DNA of 14,568 nucleotides from JBOGUF01 sp050696075 (GCA_050696075.1 JBOGUF010000035.1:1-14568), one strand, 5' to 3'; positions 5,653-13,659 are shown, numbered from the stretch's first letter. The notes: generated by a model not told the origin, from the sequence alone. Numbers and translations are program-made.

Positions 5653-6897
5653 TTACGACGGTACGGCCCCGTTCGCCCGCGCTACCTCGCCCAACCACCG
5701 GGCGCTGGGCTTGACCGTCCGCTCTTGCGTGGCGCGGTCGACCGCGATCAGGCCAAAGGTGGGGCGGTAGCCCAGCATCCATTCGAAGTTGTCGAAGATC
5801 GACCAGTAGCAGTAGCCCCGCACCGGAATGCCGTCGGCCAGGCAGCGCCGGACGCCGTCGAGCGCGCGGCGGATGTACTCGACCCTCCGCGTGTCGTCCT
5901 CGGTGGCGACGCCGTTTTCGGTGACGATGATGGGGATGCCGGTTTCGGCCGCGGCGGAGCGGATCGTTGCCTCCAGCGCCTCCGGCCAAAACTCGTAGTC
6001 CATCATTGTCAACTCGACCCCCGGCTCGTTATCGAGCACCCCTTCCGGCCCGACGCGGATGCGGGAGTAGGTTTGGACCCCGAGGAAGTCGTCGCCGCGC
6101 GCCGCCGCCAGGAACGGTCCGTCGACTTCACCATGGATGCGGTCCCGCTCCGCCTCTCCACCCGTCACCGCCTGATATTCCTGCAACGCCAGCGTCATTC
6201 CGACTGGAAAGGTCCCCGCTTCGGCTTTGATCGCGGCGACGGCCTGCCGGTGCGCCGCGATGTAGACCGGCGCCGCCAGGTCCTGCCGGGCGGTATGGAA
6301 GCTGCCGAAGGTCTCCGCCCCGACGGCGCGCGCCGCCGCGACTCGGAGCGGCATCGTCGCGATCTCGTCGTCGGCCGGCCAGAACCCGAGGGCTTGCAGA
6401 AGCAAACCGACGTTCGGCTCGTTGAGCGTGCAGGCGGCGCCGATCAGGTCGCCCAGGTGCGCGGTCGACCGGCCGCAGAACCGGGCGAAGAGATCGACGT
6501 TTTCCATCACTTCCCAGCCGCCGCGGGCGGCGAACCAGCGCGGCGAGGTGAAGTGGTGGTAGGTGACGATCGGGGTCAGGCCGTGCGCGTGGCAGGCGTC
6601 GAGCATCCGCCGGTAATGGTCGAGCGCGGCGACGGAGAACTCCCCTTCCTCCGGCTCGATTCGCGCCCACTCGATCGAGAAGCGGTAGGTGTTGAAGCCG
6701 AGTTCCGCGAGGAGCGCGATGTCCTGCTCGTACCGGTGGTAGTGGTCGCAGGCGTCGCCCGATGGTTCGATCCACGGCGTCCCCGGCACGTGCTCCAGCA
6801 CCCAACAGTCGCTGTTGACATTCCCGCCCTCCACCTGATGCGCCGCGCTCGCCGTCCCCCAGAGAAAGTCCGCCGGGAATGCGACTTGGTCCGTCAT
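5653..6897 (-). CDS. Glycoside hydrolase family 1 beta-glycosidase
   Basis: The 414-residue protein is a GH1 enzyme. These enzymes hydrolyse beta-glucosides, galactosides or related sugars from the non-reducing end by a retaining mechanism. The acid/base residue is Glu160 in CTLNEP and the nucleophile is Glu327 in IIVTENG. Other family marks are FLWGTASAAHQVEG at the N-terminus, NTYRFSIEWARIEP and the substrate-binding NFEW near 370-373. It is slightly short for GH1 (often about 440-480). The usual HWDLP motif is replaced by HHFTSPRWF (114-122), as in a divergent branch of the family. It has no signal peptide and is likely cytoplasmic. The start ATG 6897 has a G-rich RBS. It lies 46 bases after a methyltransferase and is probably the last gene of that operon. 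The sugar specificity cannot be read from the sequence. Confidence 0.92.
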   Translation of the reverse strand: MTDQVAFPADFLWGTASAAHQVEGGNVNSDCWVLEHVPGTPWIEPSGDACDHYHRYEQDIALLAELGFNTYRFSIEWARIEPEEGEFSVAALDHYRRMLDACHAHGLTPIVTYHHFTSPRWFAARGGWEVMENVDLFARFCGRSTAHLGDLIGAACTLNEPNVGLLLQALGFWPADDEIATMPLRVAAARAVGAETFGSFHTARQDLAAPVYIAAHRQAVAAIKAEAGTFPVGMTLALQEYQAVTGGEAERDRIHGEVDGPFLAAARGDDFLGVQTYSRIRVGPEGVLDNEPGVELTMMDYEFWPEALEATIRSAAAETGIPIIVTENGVATEDDTRRVEYIRRALDGVRRCLADGIPVRGYCYWSIFDNFEWMLGYRPTFGLIAVDRATQERTVKPSARWLGEVARANGAVPS

Positions 6898-6943
6898 CCT
6901 GATTCCCCCGCTGCCTACGTCCGACGTGCCTTGCGGCCGGAAC

Positions 6944-7651
6944 TCATCCCTTGACCGCCAGCACCACGTTATGGGCGCATAGCCGGTTCACCATCGGTAC
7001 GGTCTCGACGATGCGCTCGGCCAGCGCCGCAACACCAAGCAGACGGCGCGGGACGAAATCGGGCACGAACCCGGATTGGCGGATCAACACCGGTCGGGCG
7101 CTGCCGGCTCGCAGGCCGGCGACGATCTCCGCGGTCGGGATCAGGCGCTCGGCGCCGGTGTCCTGCGGCACCCGCTTCATCAGCAGCGGCCAGTAGGGAT
7201 TGCGCGGGTTGTGGTCCCAGACCAGGATCTGCCCGCCCGGCCTGGTGACGCGCGCCATCTCGGTTAGCGTCCGCCGCACCGCCGCGGGCTCGGCGACGTG
7301 GTGCAACACCGCGATGCAGTAGGTCAGAGCGAAGGTCTCGTCGGCGAAGGGGAGGGCCGTGCCGCTCGCGGCGACGCCTGGCAGGTCCGGCCGCCGCTGA
7401 TGCAACTGGCGCAGCATGCCGCGCGAGGGGTCGAGACCGACGATCGCGTAGCCGGCGTCGGCGAGGCGCTCAGCGAGCAGGCCCGTGCCGCAACCGACGT
7501 CGAGCGCCGGTCCGGGCGGCACGTGCTGTTTGATAAACGTCAATCGCTTGGTCAGGTAGTGCGCGACAACATGCGCCGGCAAACTCTCGTCGTAGACCGG
7601 GGCGACCGCGTCGAAGTCGGTCGCCGCGCGAGGCGGCAACGTCTCGATCAC
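6944..7651 (-). CDS. Class I SAM-dependent methyltransferase
   Basis: The 235-residue protein has a class I Rossmann methyltransferase core. Motif I is ALDVGCGTG (49-57), followed by the acidic residue after beta-2 in IVGLDPSRGM, ASGTALPFADETF, and a motif near VLHHVAEP and ARVTRPGGQILVWDHNP. This is the UbiE/Methyltransf_11 type and the acceptor is unknown. The GTG start (7651-7649) overlaps the glycosyltransferase stop by 4 bases (GTGA), with AAGGA 8 bases upstream, which indicates translational coupling. The partnership with a GT2 enzyme suggests methylation of a sugar, lipid carrier or quinone-like substrate, but this is inference. Confidence 0.88.
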   Translation of the reverse strand: MIETLPPRAATDFDAVAPVYDESLPAHVVAHYLTKRLTFIKQHVPPGPALDVGCGTGLLAERLADAGYAIVGLDPSRGMLRQLHQRRPDLPGVAASGTALPFADETFALTYCIAVLHHVAEPAAVRRTLTEMARVTRPGGQILVWDHNPRNPYWPLLMKRVPQDTGAERLIPTAEIVAGLRAGSARPVLIRQSGFVPDFVPRRLLGVAALAERIVETVPMVNRLCAHNVVLAVKG

Positions 7652-8412
7652 CGCGCCTGTCCTTCGAGTTCAGGGGCGGGCAACAGCGGCGGGCGCCGGT
7701 TGTTGCCGAGGGTCGCCAATCGGAAGCGTAGGATGAAGATGCCCATGCGCAATCCCAGCCGGAACGCCTTCCACAAGTCACCGGTCACTGACGAGACGCC
7801 GACGCGGGGCAGGTAATTGACCGGCACCTCGACGAAGCGGGCGCCGGAGGTGATGGTGACCAGCATCAGTTCCGGTCCGAAGTGGCTGCCGCCGACGGTA
7901 AAGCGGTCCTTGATGCGCTCGTACGTCTCCCGCGTCAAGAGGCGGTAGGTACAGCCAACGTCGCTGAGGTGGCTGGTGTTGAAGATGACTTCGACCAGCT
8001 TGGCGGCGGCCCAGTTGCCCCACATCAGGAAGCGACCCATGTTCGCGCCCCGCCAGATCAACTCGCGGGTCGTGCGCGTGCCGAAGACAGCGTCGCATTC
8101 GTCGCTGTAGACGAGCAGCTTCAGCACGTCACGCCCCAAAAAGGTGCCGTCCGGCTCGGCCAGCACCAGCAGGTCGCCCGTCGCCTCGGCCAGGCCGCGC
8201 CGGCTGGCGTGGCCGTAGCCTTGCTTCGGCTCGAATACCTGCCGGGCGCGCGTCCGCGCGACCTCTTCGGTCGTTCCTGTTTGAGCATTGTTGTTGACCA
8301 CAACGACTTCGTCCACCACGCCCGTGGCGAGGAAGTCGTCGATCACTCCCCGGATCGAATTCTTCTCGGCGTAGGTCATCAGGATGACCGAAACCGTCCG
8401 ACCGTTCCACAT
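7648..8412 (-). CDS. Family 2 glycosyltransferase (GT-A fold)
   Basis: The 254-residue protein begins with the typical GT2 strand (VSVILMTYAEKNSI) and the VVVVNNNAQTGT donor-binding segment. EPDGTF (86-91) stands at the DxD-like position, and LSDVGCTYRL (149-158) carries the later conserved Asp. GT2 enzymes move a sugar from a nucleotide donor to a lipid phosphate or glycan. This one resembles the dolichyl/polyprenyl-phosphate sugar transferases but lacks their C-terminal membrane helices, so it is probably soluble or peripheral. An upstream in-frame ATG at 8466 exists. I prefer 8412 because GGAGGG lies 6 bases ahead and the fold starts there. It is the first gene of the leftward GT2-methyltransferase-GH1 run and is divergent from the YfhO-like gene across a 222-bp gap in which I could not settle promoters. 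Confidence 0.88.
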   Translation of the reverse strand: MWNGRTVSVILMTYAEKNSIRGVIDDFLATGVVDEVVVVNNNAQTGTTEEVARTRARQVFEPKQGYGHASRRGLAEATGDLLVLAEPDGTFLGRDVLKLLVYSDECDAVFGTRTTRELIWRGANMGRFLMWGNWAAAKLVEVIFNTSHLSDVGCTYRLLTRETYERIKDRFTVGGSHFGPELMLVTITSGARFVEVPVNYLPRVGVSSVTGDLWKAFRLGLRMGIFILRFRLATLGNNRRPPLLPAPELEGQAR

Positions 8413-8634
8413 CGGCGTCCCTCCACGCCTGGCACTCGATCTTGGTATCGGCTTTGCGTTTCGCACGTCGATCGGCAGGTTTGCCCATGGGGCCGACTGG
8501 CGGAACGTGCAGCGACACGGCGGCCATGCCGCGCAAGACGCATGCCGCTAGGGCGCGGTCGCGCCACCTGGCCGACGAACGGTACCATGTTCCCTCGACG
8601 TGCGGGCGCCGCCACACGATGGAATCTATAGGTG

Positions 8635-11139
8635 ATGCTGACACGGGACGCAATTGCGACTCGACAGGCTGAACAGATGACCACGCGCCGGGCCGATGCG
8701 ATCGGCGTCGCCGTTCTGCTTGCACTCACCGCCGTCGTCGCCTGGAACCGTCTCACCTATGACGCCTGGCTTTCGCGACACGATTTGCTCACCTTCTTTT
8801 TGCCCTGGTATCACCTCCTTGGAGAGCGTCTACGCGATTTCGACGTGCCTGGTTGGAATCCGCACGTCCTCAGCGGTACGCCCCTCGCCGGCGACCCCGA
8901 GTCGGGCTGGATGTACCTGCCGGCGATGCTCTTCTTCCCCTCCCTCTCGGCGACGGCGGCCTTCAAGGCGATGGTCGTGCTGCACCTGGCTGTCGCCGGC
9001 ATCGCGACCTACGCCTTCGGCCGTGTCTTGGGCATGGGCGTCGTCGCCAGCCTCGTCGCGGCCGTCGTCTACGAGTTCGGACCATTCCTCTACCAGAACA
9101 CCTACTGCTGCACGGTCCGCGCCCAGCTCGCGACCTGGATCCCGCTCGCCTTGCTTGGGGTCGAATTGGCGCTCCGGGCCGATCGCTGGCGAGACCGCGT
9201 CGTGCCCTGGTTTGTCGCCGGGTTCGCGATCAGCCAGATGTTCTCCGGCTGGCTCGGGCAGGGGGTGATGAACGGGCTGCTCGTCGTCGTCGCCTATTTG
9301 GGCTTCCGCACGCTCATTTCGCCGCCGGTGGCCGGTCGCGAACGGCAATCACGCCTCATCGTTGGCGCGGCGACCGGCATCGCCATCCTGGGATTCGGGC
9401 TGGCGCTCGGCGCGGCCGGCCTCCTGCCCCGCCTCTCCGTCAACCAGGCAACGAATATCCCCGGCGGCGACTATAGCCAGCTCGACCCTGAGCACAACGC
9501 CACGCCTTACTCATTTGGGAACCTGCTCTTTCATCTTCTCGGCGATGGCTACGACCACCGCGCGGTGGCGCTCGGCGGCGGCGTGATCGTCTTCGCGCTC
9601 CTGGCGCCCGTCTTGGCCCGGCGCCGCTTTGCCGTGCCCTATTTCGCGGGCCTGACGCTTGTCGTCTACACCCTGACCCAGGAGACGACGCCGCTGCATC
9701 ACCTCTTCTACCTGATCCCGCGCTTCGAGTCGCTGCACGTGCATAGCCCGCACCAGATCAATGCGGTCGTGATGATCGGGCCGGCGATCCTGGCCGCCGC
9801 CTCCGTCGAGACGCTATCTGCCTGGCGCGGCCAGCGGCGTCTGCCGCGGTTTGTCGGCGTGCCGCTCCTGCTCGTCGCCGTCACGGCTCTCGCGCTGTGG
9901 TTGACCGACCGCTGGGTCGGTTGGATGCCACTCGCCGCGGCGGTGGCGGCGACGGCGCTGGTCGCCGTCGTGATCGCCGCGCCGCGCGTCCGCCTCTTCC
10001 GGTTTGCCACGGACCGGCTGGTCCGCCTGGTCCCGGTGCTGGCGCTGGCGCTCATCTTTGTGCAGCCGACGGGCACGGAACTCGCCGGCTCCTGGAGCGG
10101 GCACTCATGGAGCCAATGGAAACCATGGTGGAAGCCCGAGGCCAAAGTCACACGCGCCATCGCGATCCACACCGCCGAGACTGACCCCGGTGGGGCGGGC
10201 GCATTCCTCCACGAGCGGCTCGCCGAAGACAGGCCGTTCCGCACGGTCGGCTACGGCGCCGTCAACCATCCGGACGAACCGCCGGGCGGCTACGAGCACC
10301 GGCGCTTCGTCCCGGAAATCCAGGCGCTCCTCGTCAGCGGTCGCCCGATCTTCCTCGGCGCCTACGAGGTCCAGGGCTACAACCCCCTCCAACTCGCGCG
10401 CTACTCCGACTTTATGGTCGCGCTCAATGGCATCCCACGGGATTACCACATGGCCAACCTCTTGCCGAGTGGTACGGTCTCCCGGCTGCTCAACCTGCTC
10501 AACGTGCGCTACGTCCTGGTCGCGGCCGACCTGCCGCCCGATCGCCCGGACGTCGCCGCCCTGACGGCCGGACGGCACGAGGTCTTCCGCAACGAGCTGG
10601 TCGTCGTCTATGAGAATCCCGACGCGTTTCCCCGCGCCTGGATCGTCCATAACGTGCGGAGCGTCGCGCGGGACGAGGCGGAACGGCTGCTGACCGACGA
10701 GACGATCGATTTCCGGCAGACCGCGTTGGTCGAAGGTGAGCGTCCTGAGGTCGCGCCCGGCGACTCCACCGCGGCGTCGGCGAAGGTAACCCTGTACGAG
10801 CCCGAGTCGATGGCGATCGCGACGACGGCGACCGCGCCCGGTCTGCTCGTCGTCAGCGAAGTCTACGAGTCGGGCTGGCGAGCCTACGTCGACGGCGCGG
10901 AGGTCGACCTGCTGCCGGCCAATCTCGCCTTGCGCGGCATCCCCATCCCCGCCGGGGAGCACGTCGTCGATCTCCGCTACGAACCGCGCTCGCTCCAAAT
11001 CGGCCTCTGGATCAGCGGCCTGGCGACCGCGGCGATGCTGGCGATCTTCGCTGTGACCCTAGTGCATCACTCCAAACGGCTCGTTTCTCGCCATGGTGTC
11101 TGGTACAATTGGTTGCCTACGGAAAGGAGGCCGTCATGA
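8635..11139 (+). CDS. YfhO-family multi-pass membrane protein (GT-C-like)
   Basis: This 834-residue protein matches the YfhO family: many membrane helices from about 22 to 480, a soluble extracytoplasmic part, and a final helix near 800-820. The first external loop holds the family pattern (SRHDLLTFFLPWYHLL, then PGWNPHVLSGTPLAGDPESG). Its Asp50 is a candidate catalytic residue for a GT-C fold. The C-terminal beta-rich signature is present (SEVYESGWRAYVDGAEV, IPIPAGEHVVDLRY). Bacillus and Listeria YfhO proteins transfer sugars from a lipid carrier to wall polymers, and the neighbouring GT2 fits such a role. GTG 8632 and ATG 8635 are adjacent. ATG 8677, with ACAGG 8 bases upstream, is a serious alternative that would remove 14 residues. 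The TGA stop overlaps the antitoxin ATG (ATGA). Its last about 10 codons contain another gene's promoter and RBS. Confidence 0.85.
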   Translation: MLTRDAIATRQAEQMTTRRADAIGVAVLLALTAVVAWNRLTYDAWLSRHDLLTFFLPWYHLLGERLRDFDVPGWNPHVLSGTPLAGDPESGWMYLPAMLFFPSLSATAAFKAMVVLHLAVAGIATYAFGRVLGMGVVASLVAAVVYEFGPFLYQNTYCCTVRAQLATWIPLALLGVELALRADRWRDRVVPWFVAGFAISQMFSGWLGQGVMNGLLVVVAYLGFRTLISPPVAGRERQSRLIVGAATGIAILGFGLALGAAGLLPRLSVNQATNIPGGDYSQLDPEHNATPYSFGNLLFHLLGDGYDHRAVALGGGVIVFALLAPVLARRRFAVPYFAGLTLVVYTLTQETTPLHHLFYLIPRFESLHVHSPHQINAVVMIGPAILAAASVETLSAWRGQRRLPRFVGVPLLLVAVTALALWLTDRWVGWMPLAAAVAATALVAVVIAAPRVRLFRFATDRLVRLVPVLALALIFVQPTGTELAGSWSGHSWSQWKPWWKPEAKVTRAIAIHTAETDPGGAGAFLHERLAEDRPFRTVGYGAVNHPDEPPGGYEHRRFVPEIQALLVSGRPIFLGAYEVQGYNPLQLARYSDFMVALNGIPRDYHMANLLPSGTVSRLLNLLNVRYVLVAADLPPDRPDVAALTAGRHEVFRNELVVVYENPDAFPRAWIVHNVRSVARDEAERLLTDETIDFRQTALVEGERPEVAPGDSTAASAKVTLYEPESMAIATTATAPGLLVVSEVYESGWRAYVDGAEVDLLPANLALRGIPIPAGEHVVDLRYEPRSLQIGLWISGLATAAMLAIFAVTLVHHSKRLVSRHGVWYNWLPTERRPS
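11101..11109 (+). promoter_or_regulatory. Extended -10 promoter for the toxin-antitoxin pair
   Basis: TGGTACAAT gives an extended -10 (TGn plus TACAAT, five of six matches). No good -35 is visible, which extended -10 promoters tolerate. It lies inside the yfhO-like coding sequence and would start transcription about 20 bases before the antitoxin ATG, leaving the strong RBS in the leader. Confidence 0.5.
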
Positions 11140-11369
11140 AGAAATCGAGCAAATCGACGACCGCGCTCATCGATCGGGAAACCGATGCGCGGCTGAGCGC
11201 TGAGCGAGAGCAGCAACGTGCCACTGACTGGTCGGTGATCGATCGGATCAGAGAGCGCAACAAGGACAAGGATCCGGACGAGGTTCTCGCCGACGTGACC
11301 GCGGTCGTCGAAGAGGTTCGCCAGGAGCTATATGAGCGAGAGCAGCAGCAGGCTGCGCATCGCCGTTGA
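11136..11369 (+). CDS. Putative antitoxin of a PIN-domain toxin-antitoxin pair
   Basis: The 77-residue protein is highly charged and helical, with a basic Lys/Ser N-terminus and an acidic helix (DPDEVLADVTAVVEEVRQEL, 47-66). It has the size and style of the short proteins that precede PIN toxins in type II systems, where the antitoxin binds and blocks the nuclease and represses the operon. I see no clear DNA-binding fold of a named class. The start ATG 11136 is fixed by an excellent RBS, AAGGAGG at 11124-11130, 5 bases upstream. An upstream ATG at 11109 lacks one. It overlaps the yfhO-like stop by 4 bases and the toxin gene by 38 bases, so antitoxin and toxin are translationally linked. Confidence 0.75.
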   Translation: MKKSSKSTTALIDRETDARLSAEREQQRATDWSVIDRIRERNKDKDPDEVLADVTAVVEEVRQELYEREQQQAAHRR

Positions 11370-11799
11370 CACAAATCTCTTCATCAGCAGCGTCATTCTT
11401 CGACGCGGAAACCCGTACGCGCTGAGGCAGGCATGGCAGGCCGTTACGTTCCGCCTCATCCTTTCTCGATTCCAGCGCACCGAGATTGCGGACGTCCTCA
11501 ATCGACCCAAGATCGCGATCAAGTACGGCGTTTCCATCGGTGAGCGCGAGGCCCTCTTGCATCGCATCGACGACGAGGGTGAGTTGGTGGACCCGCTCAC
11601 AAAGCTACCTGTACGGGAGCGCGATCCCAAAGATGAGATGATCCTCGGGACCGCGTTGGCCGGCGACGCCGACTATCTGGTGACCGGCGACGAGGATCTG
11701 CTGGAGTTCGCGGGTGATTCCCGCCTGGGGAGACTCAGAATCGTCATCGTCGTCGATTTCCTACTCATCTTGGATGAGCACGGCCAAGGAGCAGTGTAG
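11332..11799 (+). CDS. PIN-domain toxin, COG1569-like
   Basis: The 155-residue protein has a full set of PIN acidic residues: Asp13 in IAVDTNLFISSV, Glu51 in RFQRTEIADVL, Asp98/Asp101 in RDPKDEMILGTAL and Asp120 in YLVTGDEDLL. PIN toxins of the COG1569 type are predicted Mg-dependent ribonucleases that cut RNA when freed from the antitoxin. Length matches the family. The ATG at 11332 lies inside the antitoxin gene (38-base overlap) with AGGAG 4 bases upstream. Translation is probably coupled to the antitoxin. No other toxin gene is nearby. The downstream 92 bp before the convergent methyltransferase hold only a weak hairpin (11872-11885). Confidence 0.87.
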   Translation: MSESSSRLRIAVDTNLFISSVILRRGNPYALRQAWQAVTFRLILSRFQRTEIADVLNRPKIAIKYGVSIGEREALLHRIDDEGELVDPLTKLPVRERDPKDEMILGTALAGDADYLVTGDEDLLEFAGDSRLGRLRIVIVVDFLLILDEHGQGAV

Positions 11800-11891
11800 G
11801 GCGAGGAGCAGCAATCCGGAGCCGGCCGCGGTCGGGCTGAGAAACGCATCGGCCCGCCTTCGCGTCACCACCGGGACGCTTCCCGCGTTCA

Positions 11892-12722
11892 TCACCGATA
11901 CGCCCGCGCAATCAAGAGGTGAAACGGCAGCACGACGACGTCGTCTTCGGTCACCTCGCGCAGCGGCGCCTCCATGTCGTCGCGGATGGCCGCCGTTAGC
12001 TCCTGCCGGGCGACCGCGTCGAGGTGCTGCATCGCCGGGATCGCCGCCGTGTCGACGTCGATCTCCCCCGCCAGAAACGCGTCGGGGTTCGGGAAGCGCG
12101 CCGTGACCGAGACCGGCGCGAAGTCGATCTCCCGAAAGCCGGCGTCCACCAGCAGCGCGCGGAGCAGGTCGGCCTCACCGAGCGCGAAGATGTCCGCGAC
12201 GCCCGACATCCCCAGTCGCCGCTCGATCGACGCGTCGAGCGCCACGTAGAACGGGTGGCACGCGATGGGCTGAAAGACGCTCACCCCGGCGCGCCCGCCC
12301 TCGGTCAGCACCCGATGCATCTCGGCGAGGGCGGCCCGCCGGTCGGCGAAAAACATCAGCGCGAACTGACACAACGCAAGATCGAACGCCCCGTCCGCAA
12401 AGGGGAGCGCCTCGGCCCGGCCTTCGCGCCAGTCGATAACCGATCCCTCTTGCGCGCTCGCGGCGCGGGCAACGGCGAGCATGTCCGGGCTGAGATCGAG
12501 GCCGGTCACCGCCCCGCTGGCGCCCACGCGCGAGACGGTGTGGCGGGCGACGACACCCGTGCCGCAGCCGACGTCCAGCACCCGCTCGCCCGCTCGCGGC
12601 CGCGCGATGTCGAGCACCCGCTCGGCGGCGGGCGCAAAGAGCGGCGGCACCATGTAGCGCTCGTAGGTCTCGGCCGGACTGCCCGCGGTCTCGATCCATT
12701 CCTGCTGGCTGAGCTCCACCAC
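11892..12722 (-). CDS. Class I SAM-dependent methyltransferase
   Basis: The 276-residue protein carries motif I VLDVGCGTG (48-56), the SAM-ribose acidic residue in VTGLDLSPDM, EALPFADGAFDLALCQFALM (motif II region) and MHRVLTEGGRAGVSVFQP. This is the UbiE/Methyltransf_11 type with a long C-terminal region for the unknown acceptor. Two GTG codons stand in tandem at the start. The outer one (12722) is used here, with GTGAGG 7 bases upstream. It lies 37 bases after the DUF2182 gene on the same strand and is probably the last gene of the cupin-DUF1326-DUF2182 operon. It converges with the PIN toxin gene. It is not close in sequence to the methyltransferase at 6944-7651 beyond the shared fold. Confidence 0.88.
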   Translation of the reverse strand: MVELSQQEWIETAGSPAETYERYMVPPLFAPAAERVLDIARPRAGERVLDVGCGTGVVARHTVSRVGASGAVTGLDLSPDMLAVARAASAQEGSVIDWREGRAEALPFADGAFDLALCQFALMFFADRRAALAEMHRVLTEGGRAGVSVFQPIACHPFYVALDASIERRLGMSGVADIFALGEADLLRALLVDAGFREIDFAPVSVTARFPNPDAFLAGEIDVDTAAIPAMQHLDAVARQELTAAIRDDMEAPLREVTEDDVVVLPFHLLIARAYR

Positions 12723-12726
12723 GTTT

Positions 12727-12752
12727 GTGCCTCACTTTCGCTAGTGCCTCAC
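12727..12752. repeat. 9-bp direct repeat GTGCCTCAC in the methyltransferase leader
   Basis: GTGCCTCAC occurs at 12727-12735 and 12744-12752, 17 bases apart, just upstream of the methyltransferase start. The second copy continues as CTCACGC (12748-12754), the reverse complement of the GCGTGAG heptamer that forms the array at 2921-2962. Confidence 0.6.
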
Positions 12753-12759
12753 GCCGGAT

Positions 12760-13659
12760 TCAGGCCGACCAGGGCATGCCCACGACCCCGACCACGATCG
12801 CGGCGCCCAGCGCCAGGAAGCCAACGCCGACCACCCTCGCCGCCCGTGGTCCGACGGGCAACTCTTTCTCGGCGAAGACGACCAGCGTCAGCAGCAGCAT
12901 CCAGGCCAGACTCATCACCCCGGCCGCCACCAGCACCGCGAACAGTGCCCAGCAGCAGCCCAGGCAGTAGGCCCCGTGGACCAGGCCCATCCGCAGTGCC
13001 CCCCGCTGTCCCGCCCGCCAGTGCGTCATGACGAAGTCCATCGGCGTGCGGCAGTGGTCGAGGCAGACCCGTTTGAGGGGCGTCACCTGGTAGAGCCCGG
13101 CGACCGCGAGCGTTGCTCCGAGCGCCAGCGGCCCCCACGTCTCGCGGTCGCCGGCGCCGAGGCGGCCGGCCAGATCGCTCCCGAGCCGGACAACGACATA
13201 CGTGACCGCGCCGATGGTGGTCCAGACCAGGAGGTAGCCGGCGGCGAAGACCCAGGTTGGGACAAAACTTCCCCCTTCCGCCTGGCGTCCGGCATGTACC
13301 CGATGGAAGAGCAGGATCATGGGTGCGGCGGCGGGGAACATCATCGCCGCCATCATCACCGCCCAGGCCAGGAGGAAGGTCGCGCCCGTATCCCACGACC
13401 AGCCCGCATCAGCCATCCCCGCCATGCCGGTCATGGCCATCTCGCTCATGCCGCCATCGTCGGCATCGTCAGGCGCGACGACGCCCATCGGCATCTCCAT
13501 CGTCTTGGTTTGGTAGATCGTCGCGGTCCAGGCGCCGGCGGTCAGCACGACCAAGACGAGCAGGATCGTCACCCGGCCGCGCTCGAGCGGCGTGGCGGGT
13601 CGGAACCAGGCGGCGCGGCCGGCTGGCGGCGGTGGCGCAACGCGGGAGGAGGCAGCCAC
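12760..13659 (-). CDS. DUF2182 predicted metal-binding integral membrane protein (COG5486-like)
   Basis: The protein has about seven membrane helices and the DUF2182 signature: LLAWAVMMAAMMFPAAAPM, then YQVTPLKRVCLDHCRTP (Cys199, His202, Cys203), then GLVHGAYCLGCCWAL (His229, Cys232, Cys235, Cys236). The family is described as a predicted metal-binding membrane protein of unknown activity. Between helices 1 and 2 lies a loop with eight Met in residues 54-82 (MEMPM, MSEMAMTGMAGM), which resembles copper-handling Met motifs. The frame is open to an ATG at 13719, inside the DUF1326 gene. I prefer GTG 13659, giving 299 residues, because it follows the DUF1326 stop by 7 bases and has AGGGG upstream. 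It stands between DUF1326 and a methyltransferase in one operon. Confidence 0.88.
   Translation of the reverse strand: MAASSRVAPPPPAGRAAWFRPATPLERGRVTILLVLVVLTAGAWTATIYQTKTMEMPMGVVAPDDADDGGMSEMAMTGMAGMADAGWSWDTGATFLLAWAVMMAAMMFPAAAPMILLFHRVHAGRQAEGGSFVPTWVFAAGYLLVWTTIGAVTYVVVRLGSDLAGRLGAGDRETWGPLALGATLAVAGLYQVTPLKRVCLDHCRTPMDFVMTHWRAGQRGALRMGLVHGAYCLGCCWALFAVLVAAGVMSLAWMLLLTLVVFAEKELPVGPRAARVVGVGFLALGAAIVVGVVGMPWSA

Noticed and set aside
5470..6954. A 494-codon plus-strand open frame opposite the GH1 gene
   Set aside because: It is Arg/Pro/Val/Asp-rich without a domain, and the opposite strand carries a clear GH1 enzyme with both catalytic residues.
7882..8631. A 249-codon plus-strand frame across the glycosyltransferase and its promoter region
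   Set aside because: It is antisense to GT2 motifs, with Arg-rich low-complexity translation and no RBS.
11872..11885. Hairpin CGGGA-CGCT-TCCCG as a terminator between the toxin and methyltransferase genes
   Set aside because: The stem is only 5 bp and no T-run follows on either strand, so it is too weak to list as a feature.
12024..13031. A 335-codon plus-strand frame opposite the methyltransferase and DUF2182 genes
   Set aside because: It is composed of Arg/Pro-rich shadow sequence, and both minus-strand genes have clear family motifs.
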